From JBPEWY01 sp965224095 (lineage in GTDB: Bacteria > Bacteroidota > Bacteroidia > Flavobacteriales > Flavobacteriaceae): a DNA stretch of 64,000 nucleotides. Shown here piece by piece: positions 1 through 7,271 of the stretch. Position 1 is the first letter of the stretch. Each line of letters starts with the position of its first letter. Made by a program: the position numbers and the translations under genes. A model generated the notes under the pieces. That model searched no databases, had not been told where the DNA came from, and saw only the letters and a program-made list of their open reading frames with translations. The stretch lies in assembly GCA_965224095.1 (NCBI GenBank), contig OZ245039.1:3472001-3536000 (forward strand). The letters are read 5' to 3'.

Positions 1-378
1 ATTACTTCAATTCCGGGAGCTTCTTCTTTTTTTAAAGGGAGTGTAGTTACCTATGCAACAGCCTCTAAAATTGATGTTTTGCAGGTTGATGCTGCAATTA
101 TTGAAAAACATTCGGTGGTAAGTGATGTGGTAGCCCGGGCTATGGCCAGGGGAGTACAAAAATTATACAAAACCGATTTTGCTGTAGCTACAACAGGAAA
201 TGCCGGCCCCACAAAAGGAGATTCCGAAGCGGAAGTGGGTACAGTTTTTATTGCCATAGCAACCCCGGAAAAGGTTTTTTCCAAAGAGTTTATGCTTGGA
301 AATCACAGAGTTAAGGTGGTAAATAAGGCAACCAATAAAGCCTTCGAACTACTTCTGGAAGAAATTTCAAAATTCTAA
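1..378 (+). CDS. cinA: CinA family protein, C-terminal domain (5' truncated)
   Basis: The frame is open from the first base of the window, so only the 3' end of the gene is present (125 codons). The visible part matches the C-terminal CinA domain, a nicotinamide-nucleotide amidase that deamidates NMN in pyridine-nucleotide salvage. It begins with the ITSIPGASSFFKGSVVTYA stretch and contains ATTGNAGPTKGDSEAEVGTV, the family's small-residue active-site loop. The N-terminal MoaB-like half, if there is one, lies upstream of the window, so I cannot tell a full CinA from a stand-alone PncC. The rpmB-rpmG-ftsY genes follow at once, an arrangement common in Flavobacteriia. Confidence 0.9.
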   Translation: MTSIPGASSFFKGSVVTYATASKIDVLQVDAAIIEKHSVVSDVVARAMARGVQKLYKTDFAVATTGNAGPTKGDSEAEVGTVFIAIATPEKVFSKEFMLGNHRVKVVNKATNKAFELLLEEISKF

Positions 379-387
379 AAAACTTTT

Positions 388-418
388 TTGCCAGTCAGGT
401 AAAAAATTCGTTAATTTG
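388..418 (+). promoter_or_regulatory. Putative promoter of the rpmB operon
   Basis: TTG at 388-390 is followed after 20 bases by TTAATTTG at 411-418. This is one mismatch from the Bacteroidota -33/-7 pattern (TTG, 17-20 bases, TAnnTTTG). It sits between the cinA stop and the rpmB start and would give a leader of about 30 bases. Assignment is by pattern only. Confidence 0.5.
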
Positions 419-452
419 CACCCTGTTTTGAAATAACTAAAGTAAAAGCGTA

Positions 453-689
453 ATGTCTAGAGTTTGTGAACTTACAGGGAAGAAGGCAATGGTAGGGAAC
501 AATGTATCTCATGCCATGAATAAAACAAAGAGAAGGTTTAATGTAAACCTAATGAAGAAAAGGTTTTACCTTCCTGAAGAAGATCGTTGGATTACTTTAA
601 AAGTATCTACATCTGCTATTAAAACGATCAATAAGAAGGGAATAACTGCAGTATTAAAAGAAGCGAAAGCGAAAGGATTTATTAAGTAA
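453..689 (+). CDS. rpmB: 50S ribosomal protein L28 (bL28)
   Basis: A 78-residue basic protein of normal bL28 length. It opens with MSRVCELTGKKAMVGNNVSH, the conserved N-terminus of the family, and contains NLMKKRFYLPEEDRWITLKV. It is a structural protein of the large ribosomal subunit. It is the first gene of a three-gene ribosomal cluster (L28, L33, DUF4295) with gaps of 20 and 9 bases, so it is probably co-transcribed from the promoter-like element at 388-418. No Shine-Dalgarno sequence is visible, as expected for Bacteroidota. Confidence 0.97.
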   Translation: MSRVCELTGKKAMVGNNVSHAMNKTKRRFNVNLMKKRFYLPEEDRWITLKVSTSAIKTINKKGITAVLKEAKAKGFIK

Positions 690-709
690 TCTGCTTAAAC
701 TAAGTAAAG

Positions 710-892
710 ATGGCTAAAAAAGGCAATAGAGTTCAGGTTATTTTAGAGTGTACAGAGCATAAAAACTCTGGTATGCCGGGTACTTCCAGGTATATTACTA
801 CGAAGAATAAGAAAAATACGCCGGATAGATTAGAAATTAAAAAATATAATCCTATCCTGAAAAAAATGACAGTTCATAAAGAAATTAAATAA
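710..892 (+). CDS. rpmG: 50S ribosomal protein L33 (bL33)
   Basis: A 60-residue protein beginning MAKKGNRVQVILECTEH, with the TSRYITTKNKKNTPDRLEIKK segment typical of bL33. The first zinc-ribbon Cys position is present (C14), but the later Cys pair of zinc-binding (C+) L33 proteins is absent, so this is a C-minus (zinc-independent) form. The product is a large-subunit ribosomal protein near the E site. It lies 20 bases after rpmB and 9 bases before the DUF4295 gene, within one transcription unit. Confidence 0.97.
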   Translation: MAKKGNRVQVILECTEHKNSGMPGTSRYITTKNKKNTPDRLEIKKYNPILKKMTVHKEIK

Positions 893-901
893 GTTTGAGT
901 C

Positions 902-1054
902 ATGGCAAAGAAGACGGTAGCAACCTTACAAACTAGCTCTAAGAGATTAACGAAAGCAATAAAAATGGTTAAATCTCCTAAAACGGGCGCGTATACTTTT
1001 GTGGAGTCGGTAATGGCCCCGGAATTAGTAAACGACTGGTTAAACAAGAAATAA
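902..1054 (+). CDS. DUF4295 family small basic protein (probable ribosomal protein bL38)
   Basis: A 50-residue, Lys/Thr-rich protein beginning MAKKTVATLQTSSKRLTKAI and ending DWLNKK. It matches the DUF4295 family, a Bacteroidota-specific short protein always found behind rpmG. As I recall, the Flavobacterium johnsoniae ribosome structure showed a Bacteroidota-specific large-subunit protein named bL38, and I believe it is this family; that identification is from memory. The size, charge and operon position all fit a ribosomal protein. It is followed by a strong hairpin terminator at 1077-1112, which ends the ribosomal unit before ftsY. Confidence 0.85.
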   Translation: MAKKTVATLQTSSKRLTKAIKMVKSPKTGAYTFVESVMAPELVNDWLNKK

Positions 1055-1076
1055 AGTTCGCAACAATATATATACT

Positions 1077-1112
1077 AAAGCCGCTCCGGAAACGGGGGGG
1101 CTTTTTGTTTTT
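1077..1112 (+). terminator. Intrinsic terminator of rpmB-rpmG-DUF4295
   Basis: A 12-base stem, 1077-1088 against 1093-1104 with a GAAA tetraloop at 1089-1092, contains two non-Watson-Crick positions and is followed by a T-rich tract (TTGTTTTT). It separates the ribosomal genes from ftsY. Confidence 0.85.
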
Positions 1113-1134
1113 ATAATTTTTCATGACATATTTG
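1105..1134 (+). promoter_or_regulatory. Putative ftsY promoter
   Basis: TTG at 1105-1107, a 19-base spacer, then CATATTTG at 1127-1134, one mismatch from TAnnTTTG. It begins in the T-tract of the preceding terminator, so ftsY could have its own promoter with a leader of about 100 bases. Pattern evidence only. Confidence 0.35.
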
Positions 1135-1243
1135 CAGTGATCTTGTTTAGGCAGGGTAATTGTTAAGTTGATTGCAGACATTTTTTTTGATTCCGTTGGA
1201 GTGGATAAACTGGAAATGTTGCAAAATTTATATACGTGTAATA

Positions 1244-2197
1244 ATGAGTTTTTTTAAAAAAATATTCTCCTCCGAAAAGAAGGAAACTTTAGACAAAGGT
1301 TTGGAAAAATCGAAAACCAGTTTTTTCTCGAAACTCGGAAAAGCCGTTGCCGGAAAATCTAAGGTAGATGATGAGGTATTAGATAACTTGGAAGAAGTAT
1401 TGGTGAGTAGCGATGTAGGGGTCGATACAACTCTTAAAATTATTGAGAGAATTGAATCTCGCGTTGCAAAAGACAAATATTTGGGTACCGAAGAGCTCAA
1501 TAAAATACTGAGAGAGGAGATAGCGGGATTACTCTCGGAAACCAATACGGGTGAAGCGATTGATTTTGTTGTTCCCGAGGATAAAAAACCTTATGTAATA
1601 ATGGTAGTGGGCGTAAATGGAGTAGGCAAAACCACAACCATTGGAAAACTGGCATATCAATTTAAAAAACAGGGAAAAAAAGTGGTTTTGGGAGCTGCGG
1701 ATACGTTTAGAGCAGCTGCGATAGACCAATTACAGGTTTGGGCCGATAGGGTTGATGTACCTATTGTTAAACAACAAATGGGAAGCGATCCTGCTTCTGT
1801 GGCTTTTGATACCCTTAAATCGGCAGTTTCTCAGGAAGCCGATATTGTTATAATTGATACTGCCGGACGTTTACACAATAAAGTGAATCTGATGAACGAA
1901 CTGACCAAGGTAAAAAGGGTTATGCAAAAAGTAATTTCCAATGCTCCTCACGATGTTTTGCTGGTACTCGATGGCTCTACCGGTCAGAATGCTTTTGAGC
2001 AAGCCAGGCAGTTTACTAAAGCTACCGAAGTGAGTTCACTGGCCATCACCAAATTAGATGGAACCGCCAAAGGCGGGGTAGTTATAGGAATATCAGATCA
2101 GTTTCAAATACCTGTTAAATACATTGGTGTGGGAGAAGGTATTGAAGATCTTCAGGTATTTAACAAATATGAGTTTGTAGATTCCTTTTTTAAGTAA
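1244..2197 (+). CDS. ftsY: Signal recognition particle receptor FtsY
   Basis: A 317-residue SRP-receptor GTPase that docks ribosome-nascent-chain-SRP complexes at the inner membrane. A short charged N-terminus (MSFFKKIFSSEKKE) replaces the long acidic A domain of enterobacteria. The NG domain has Walker A GVNGVGKT at about 123-130, DTFRAAA at about 153-159, DTAGR near 207-211 and TKLDGTAKGG near 270. I chose the ATG at 1244. An in-frame non-ATG start 72 bases upstream would add an unrelated Trp/Cys-rich leader, and the family starts MSFFKKIF. It lies between the ribosomal operon and rimO, as in other Flavobacteriia. Confidence 0.97.
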   Translation: MSFFKKIFSSEKKETLDKGLEKSKTSFFSKLGKAVAGKSKVDDEVLDNLEEVLVSSDVGVDTTLKIIERIESRVAKDKYLGTEELNKILREEIAGLLSETNTGEAIDFVVPEDKKPYVIMVVGVNGVGKTTTIGKLAYQFKKQGKKVVLGAADTFRAAAIDQLQVWADRVDVPIVKQQMGSDPASVAFDTLKSAVSQEADIVIIDTAGRLHNKVNLMNELTKVKRVMQKVISNAPHDVLLVLDGSTGQNAFEQARQFTKATEVSSLAITKLDGTAKGGVVIGISDQFQIPVKYIGVGEGIEDLQVFNKYEFVDSFFK

Positions 2198-2250
2198 TCG
2201 CTAAAAGGTTAAGCGGTAAAACTCAATGTAGCACAAGAGTTTAGGATTTT

Positions 2251-2277
2251 TTGTTTACTCAATTATCGTTACATTTG
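2251..2277 (+). promoter_or_regulatory. Putative promoter of the DUF2911 gene
   Basis: TTG at 2251-2253, a 16-base spacer and a perfect TAnnTTTG box (TACATTTG) at 2270-2277. It is only 13 bases before the ATG at 2291, so the leader would be under 10 bases. Confidence 0.5.
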
Positions 2278-2290
2278 GTAAAAACCAACC

Positions 2291-3139
2291 ATGCGGATTT
2301 TTGCTTTCTTATTTCTGATATTGATGGGAATATTTAAGGGAATGGCTCAAATCGAGCACCCCAAAATAAGCCCGTTTTCTGAAATTAAACAGGATATAGG
2401 CCTTACACGGATCGTGGTGCGGTATTCGCGCCCGGGAGCCAGAGAAAGAAAAGTTATGGGCGATTTGGTACCGTACCACCGAGTTTGGAGAACGGGTGCC
2501 AATGCTTCTACTACAATTACCGTGTCGCAGGAGATCTCTTTGGCCGGAAAAGCTTTGCCTCAGGGAACGTATACGCTGCTAACAATTCCTCACGAAGAAT
2601 ACTGGGAAGTTATTGTAAATCGAGATACATTACTCTGGACCGAAGGGAATACATATGAAAAAGAAAAAGATATTTTCAGAGTTAAAATTACCTCGGAAGC
2701 ACTCCGGGATTTCCAGGAAACATTTCTTATTACATTTAATCGCTTAACGCACGAAAGCGCGATGCTTGAATTAAGGTGGGAACATACAAAAATAAGTATC
2801 CCTGTTAAGGTAAGCACACAGGATTTAATGCGGAATGAGATCGAAAAAAAAATAAATACCCACCCTAATGCACAAACTTTCTACGAGGCAGCACGATACT
2901 TTCAGGAGCAGGATATAGAATATCACAGAGCCATGGAATTTTTAGAAAAAGCCGAAAGAATAGAAGGAAGAACATATTATACCTATAGGATTAAAGCTTT
3001 GTTATTAGCCAGCAAAGGAATGTATAAGGAAGCGATACACGCCGCTCAGGAATCTCTGATTATGGCAACGCACCAAAACAAACAGGATTTTGTTAGGATG
3101 AATAAGAGAAGCATTGATTTGTGGAGATCCAAACTTTAA
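2291..3139 (+). CDS. DUF2911 domain-containing exported protein
   Basis: A 282-residue protein with an N-terminal signal peptide (about residues 1-19, cleavage after GMAQ). Residues about 25-170 match the DUF2911 family, including SRPGARERKVMGDLVPYHRVWRTG without interruption and the beta-rich LPQGTYTLLTIP segment. Residues about 190-282 are helical and TPR-like (FLEKAERIEG, YKEAIHAAQESL). DUF2911 proteins are common exported proteins in Bacteroidota with no established function. The gene has its own promoter-like element just upstream and is followed by rimO on the same strand. Confidence 0.85.
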   Translation: MRIFAFLFLILMGIFKGMAQIEHPKISPFSEIKQDIGLTRIVVRYSRPGARERKVMGDLVPYHRVWRTGANASTTITVSQEISLAGKALPQGTYTLLTIPHEEYWEVIVNRDTLLWTEGNTYEKEKDIFRVKITSEALRDFQETFLITFNRLTHESAMLELRWEHTKISIPVKVSTQDLMRNEIEKKINTHPNAQTFYEAARYFQEQDIEYHRAMEFLEKAERIEGRTYYTYRIKALLLASKGMYKEAIHAAQESLIMATHQNKQDFVRMNKRSIDLWRSKL

Positions 3140-3218
3140 CTCCCGCCTGGCGATATCTTACTTTTTTTCATACTGCGAGTCAGCCATAAATGGTATCTTT
3201 GCCGTCTAATTTTTAGTA

Positions 3219-4526
3219 ATGAGAACAAAATCTCTGAAAAAAAATACAATTAACGTGGTAACGCTGGGTTGCTCCAAAAACCTGTACGACAGTGAGGTAC
3301 TCATGGGGCAGTTAAAAGCTAACGGGAAGGAAGTTGTACACGAAAGGGAAGGTAATGTAGTAGTGATTAACACCTGTGGTTTTATTGATAATGCGAAACA
3401 GGAAAGTGTAAATACCATTCTTGAATATGTCGATAAAAAAGAACAGGGATTAGTCGATAAGGTTTTTGTAACCGGGTGTTTAAGCGAACGGTATAAACCC
3501 GACCTTGAAAAGGAAATTCCGGATGTAGATCAATATTTTGGAACTACGGAGTTGCCCAACTTATTAAAGGCATTGGGTGCCGATTACAAACACGAGTTGG
3601 TAGGTGAGCGTTTGACTACAACACCAAAGAATTATGCCTATCTGAAAATTGCAGAAGGCTGCGACAGGCCTTGTAGCTTTTGTGCTATTCCGCTTATGAG
3701 GGGAAATCATGTTAGCAAACCGGTGGAGGAATTGGTGCTGGAAGCCCGTAAACTGGCTTCGAAGGGTGTAAAAGAACTTATTTTAATAGCACAGGACCTT
3801 ACTTATTACGGACTGGATTTATACAAAGAAAGACGATTGGCATTTTTACTGCACGAACTTGCTGGTGTAGCGGGGATAGAATGGATTCGCCTGCATTATG
3901 CATTTCCTGCCGGATTTCCTATGAATGTATTGGAAATTATGCGGGAGCACCCTAAAATATGTAATTATATAGATATACCTTTACAGCATATTTCCGACGC
4001 TATTTTAAAAAGTATGAAGCGGGGAACTACGAAGGAAAAAACAACTAAATTACTCACTTCTTTCAGAGATAAAGTACCTGGTATTGCCATTAGAACCACT
4101 TTAATAGTAGGGTATCCCGGCGAAACGGAGAAAGACTTTGAAGTATTAAAGGAATGGGTGAAGGAAATGCGTTTTGAACGACTTGGGTGTTTTACCTATA
4201 GTCATGAGGAAAATACACATGCCTATACCCTTACCGATGATGTCCCGGAGGCTGTTAAACAACAAAGAGCTTCCGAGATAATGGAAATACAGGCTCAAAT
4301 ATCCTGGGAATTAAATCAGGAAAAAGTTGGAAAAACATACAAGGTTATCATCGACCGTAGAGAGGGGAATTATTTTGTGGGACGTACGGAGTTTGATTCG
4401 CCTGACGTGGATAATGAAGTGTTAATTGATGCCGAAAAGTATTATCTGAGAACTGGTGATTTTACCCGTGTAAAAATTACAGAGGCTTCTGATTTTGATT
4501 TATATGCGATTCCAATAACCCCTTAA
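3219..4526 (+). CDS. rimO: Ribosomal protein uS12 methylthiotransferase RimO
   Basis: A 435-residue radical-SAM methylthiotransferase that modifies an Asp of ribosomal protein S12. The N-terminal UPF0004 domain carries the cluster ligands C18, C53 and C87 (TLGCSKN, NTCGFI, VTGCLSE). The radical-SAM core has C148, C152 and C155 (GCDRPCSFC). The C-terminal part ends in a TRAM domain (about 365-430). A perfect -7 box (TATCTTTG) lies at 3194-3201, 17 bases before the ATG. The stop overlaps the stop of the convergent gene by 4 bases within a shared TTAA. Confidence 0.97.
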   Translation: MRTKSLKKNTINVVTLGCSKNLYDSEVLMGQLKANGKEVVHEREGNVVVINTCGFIDNAKQESVNTILEYVDKKEQGLVDKVFVTGCLSERYKPDLEKEIPDVDQYFGTTELPNLLKALGADYKHELVGERLTTTPKNYAYLKIAEGCDRPCSFCAIPLMRGNHVSKPVEELVLEARKLASKGVKELILIAQDLTYYGLDLYKERRLAFLLHELAGVAGIEWIRLHYAFPAGFPMNVLEIMREHPKICNYIDIPLQHISDAILKSMKRGTTKEKTTKLLTSFRDKVPGIAIRTTLIVGYPGETEKDFEVLKEWVKEMRFERLGCFTYSHEENTHAYTLTDDVPEAVKQQRASEIMEIQAQISWELNQEKVGKTYKVIIDRREGNYFVGRTEFDSPDVDNEVLIDAEKYYLRTGDFTRVKITEASDFDLYAIPITP

Positions 4527-5803
4527 TCTCTAAGCTTTTTTAACTGCTTTTGTATTTTTTTGATGGCAGATTCAATTGATTTTTCAGGTTCTATAATATT
4601 GTAATCTCCCCAGAATTCAGGATCGCTAAACCCGGAAGTCTTATCAACGAGTATTACATTGGATCGCAACCTTTCCCTGACTCTCGGAACTTTATTAGAA
4701 GGGTTTTTTTCCCAATCTGTTACGGCCATCTCGATACCCAAAGAGTACAAACTGTTAAAAAACTTGTCATCCCAGTTTATCTTAAAGGCCAATTGTACGT
4801 TGCTATAACCGTAATACCATTTATTGTTGCTAACTCGGTAATCTATTCGGTAGTCGGCACGGGTAGGATAAACAAAAGCCTTGGGCGGTTTTCTCTTGAT
4901 AAACATTTTGCTTGCAGCTCTCCTGTTTTCGAGATTTAAACTGTAAATAGCACTGACTAAAGCGGTAGATTTAGCATCAATAAACAGTTTTCCCGAATAT
5001 AGCGGGATGGAAAGATTTTTTTTAGGCGAAAATCTAATTACATAAGTAAGCCGCTCATCAATTTGCGTAGTCCGATCAAAATGGAAATCATAAATAGAGA
5101 GAAAATCTTCATTGAATACAAAATCAGGATATTTCATCAGGTCTGAATACAGCGTGCTGAAAGGTCCTCCCTGCAATTTCAAAGTAACTGTGTCCAGCCT
5201 GGAATAATTTGTGCTTTTTCTCGATTTAAGTAGTTTCATCACATCTTTTTTGAGGCCTTTGTAGGGTTCCTTATATATTTCCAGAACCGCTTCGGAAAGG
5301 GAAGCATTTTTTCTTCTCTTCCTTATGGTCTCCCTGTAAAATGCAGTCATGACCATAGATTCATCCATATAATTGTCTCCCTTTAGCTTTAACATACGTT
5401 CAACTAATAATACGGCACTTTTAGGAGCATTAATATTCACTTCAGGTAAAGGCATTACAAAAACCTCCAGGGATATTTTGTTAAACCTGCTGGATAGTGT
5501 AGCTATAGAGACCTCTTTGGTATGATATCCCAAATGAGAAACAATAATACTCTTGTCAGAATGTTCATGAGGAACCTTTAAAAGGAATTCTCCATCGGTA
5601 TTGGTTATGGTACTTATATTGGTTCCTTTAACATTCAGATTGGCAAAAACAAGCGCTTTGTTACTGGCTTCGTCAGTAACCTTTCCGGAGTATTCCGTAA
5701 AACTATTTTGAGCTTCGGCAACTCCATAAATTTGACAGGCAATTACGGCAAATAATACCCATAATCGCTTGATTTTGGTTTTAATAAAAAAGGTAGTCAT
5801 CAT
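4523..5803 (-). CDS. Carboxypeptidase-regulatory-like domain exported protein
   Basis: A 426-residue protein with a long signal peptide (about residues 1-31, ending GVAEAQ). Residues about 36-125 form a CarboxypepD_reg-like beta-sandwich (SGKVTDEASNKALVFANLNV, then NTDGEFLLKVP). This module often opens TonB-dependent receptors, but no plug or barrel follows. The remaining 300 residues resemble the beta-rich C-terminal part of Bacteroidota proteins annotated DUF5686-like or simply hypothetical; I do not recognise a catalytic motif. Location is periplasm or outer membrane. Its stop codon overlaps the rimO stop by 4 bases. Function unknown. Confidence 0.75.
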   Translation of the reverse strand: MMTTFFIKTKIKRLWVLFAVIACQIYGVAEAQNSFTEYSGKVTDEASNKALVFANLNVKGTNISTITNTDGEFLLKVPHEHSDKSIIVSHLGYHTKEVSIATLSSRFNKISLEVFVMPLPEVNINAPKSAVLLVERMLKLKGDNYMDESMVMTAFYRETIRKRRKNASLSEAVLEIYKEPYKGLKKDVMKLLKSRKSTNYSRLDTVTLKLQGGPFSTLYSDLMKYPDFVFNEDFLSIYDFHFDRTTQIDERLTYVIRFSPKKNLSIPLYSGKLFIDAKSTALVSAIYSLNLENRRAASKMFIKRKPPKAFVYPTRADYRIDYRVSNNKWYYGYSNVQLAFKINWDDKFFNSLYSLGIEMAVTDWEKNPSNKVPRVRERLRSNVILVDKTSGFSDPEFWGDYNIIEPEKSIESAIKKIQKQLKKLRD

Positions 5804-5926
5804 AGAATTCTCTGTGCATCCAATAAACTTAGCCTGAAATTAACGAATTTTCACAGCTATTCAAACTTTATAGCACAAATTAACGTTATGATTGGCAAAG
5901 AAAACCATGATTGGTGTTCCGAATTT

Positions 5927-7153
5927 CTAAAATACGGTATATCCCAGTATTAAAGCAATTGTGTTGTAATCTACATCCCAGTAAAAATAATCAGCGGTTA
6001 AGTTTCTAGGTGTGGCAACTCTGAACTCAGCAATATACTTGTTCTTGTACTTGTACCCAAGTCCAAAAACCAAATTTGGATTTGTTCTCAAATTAACTTC
6101 GGAAGGTAAGTTTATTGATTGAACTTTGGAATCTCCTTTTGCAAAATCAAAGGTATAAGCGAGATTTATAAATAACTTAGAATGATCATTAAAAAATATA
6201 TAATGTCTGAGTCCTATCGGAAGTTCAATAGAAGAATAATTAATTGCTATTTCCTCTGTTCTACGTAATCTTACTGGATAAGTACTTACAAGTTCAACAC
6301 TGACTTGTGATTTATAACTCTGAAAAGTGGGTTCCAGAAAAACTCCCCATTTATTATTATTAAATGGTAAAATATATTCCGCTTCGATTCCTAGTCTAAA
6401 ATCTATTTCGTTATTAAAATCAGTAGATGTTTGTATTAAACTATTACTTACCTTAACCGATGAACTTTTGATCCCGGGCCGAATGCTTATATTAAATTTT
6501 TTGTAATCTTTTTTTGAATCGCTGTTAAAATCAACTGCCTTAAAACCATGGCACCGGTTGTATTTAACCACATAGCGGGACAAATCATCCGAGTTATACT
6601 CAATTTTATCTATATCATTTATCGATGCTTCTAGACATTTAAGGTGGTTCCAGAGTTGTTGTTTATAGGGAGCATTTTTATGAAGATCTCCATTGGAGAT
6701 ATATCTTTTGTATCGAAGAAACTCGGCATGATCCGAATCATTTTTAACAAAAAAATACTTTCTGAGATTGCCGTTTTGATAGAGGAGGAGGCTGGCTTCA
6801 CCTTTAACCAAATATTTTAAAAACACCGTTTCCTTAACCAATGAAAATTCTCTGTAGTTACTAAGTTTGTTAGTGTAATCGGAAGATTTATCAAATTCAA
6901 CCGTAAATCTTTTGTAGTGTGAGGAATTGAATACGGAAAATTCTTTGATGGTAGCAAGAGCAGCTCTCTTAATCGCACCCGTTTCCGTCAGTTTATACTC
7001 GATAAATGTCGGACTGTTTTTCCAGTCTTCATTTTTAATGAGACATTCGGTTTTAATGTTACCATTGTTAATAATAAAACCTTTTTCAAATTTAATCTGG
7101 GCCTGAGTTATTAATGAGAAGGTAGCACAGGCGAATAACAGAATTTTTTTCAC
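5927..7153 (-). CDS. Probable outer-membrane beta-barrel protein
   Basis: A 408-residue protein with a clear signal peptide (MKKILLFACATFSLITQAQ). Residues about 20-210 are soluble-looking and Lys/Asn-rich. From about residue 220 the chain shows alternating hydrophobic and aromatic strands (SIRPGIKSSSV, RLGIEAEYILPF, WGVFLEPTFQSY, FGLGYKYKNKYIAEFRVATP), ending in YNTIALILGYTVF. The aromatic C-terminal residue is typical of outer-membrane barrels. It resembles small porin-like or PorT-like proteins of Flavobacteriia. A -7-like TATATTTG box sits about 40 bases upstream, on the minus strand at 7192-7199. Its ligand or role is unknown. Confidence 0.65.
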   Translation of the reverse strand: MKKILLFACATFSLITQAQIKFEKGFIINNGNIKTECLIKNEDWKNSPTFIEYKLTETGAIKRAALATIKEFSVFNSSHYKRFTVEFDKSSDYTNKLSNYREFSLVKETVFLKYLVKGEASLLLYQNGNLRKYFFVKNDSDHAEFLRYKRYISNGDLHKNAPYKQQLWNHLKCLEASINDIDKIEYNSDDLSRYVVKYNRCHGFKAVDFNSDSKKDYKKFNISIRPGIKSSSVKVSNSLIQTSTDFNNEIDFRLGIEAEYILPFNNNKWGVFLEPTFQSYKSQVSVELVSTYPVRLRRTEEIAINYSSIELPIGLRHYIFFNDHSKLFINLAYTFDFAKGDSKVQSINLPSEVNLRTNPNLVFGLGYKYKNKYIAEFRVATPRNLTADYFYWDVDYNTIALILGYTVF

Positions 7154-7271
7154 GAATTTTAAGTATAAATTTAAGATGCGGTATTAAAATACAAATATAA
7201 TAATCTTACATATATATGAAAGCATAATCTTTCTCTTTGTTGAACTAATACTCTAGTTGTGCCTTCCCTTC

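Noticed and set aside
1172..1243. Longer FtsY with a 24-residue N-terminal extension
   Set aside because: It needs a non-ATG start and adds a Trp/Cys-rich leader not found in FtsY; the ATG at 1244 matches the family N-terminus.
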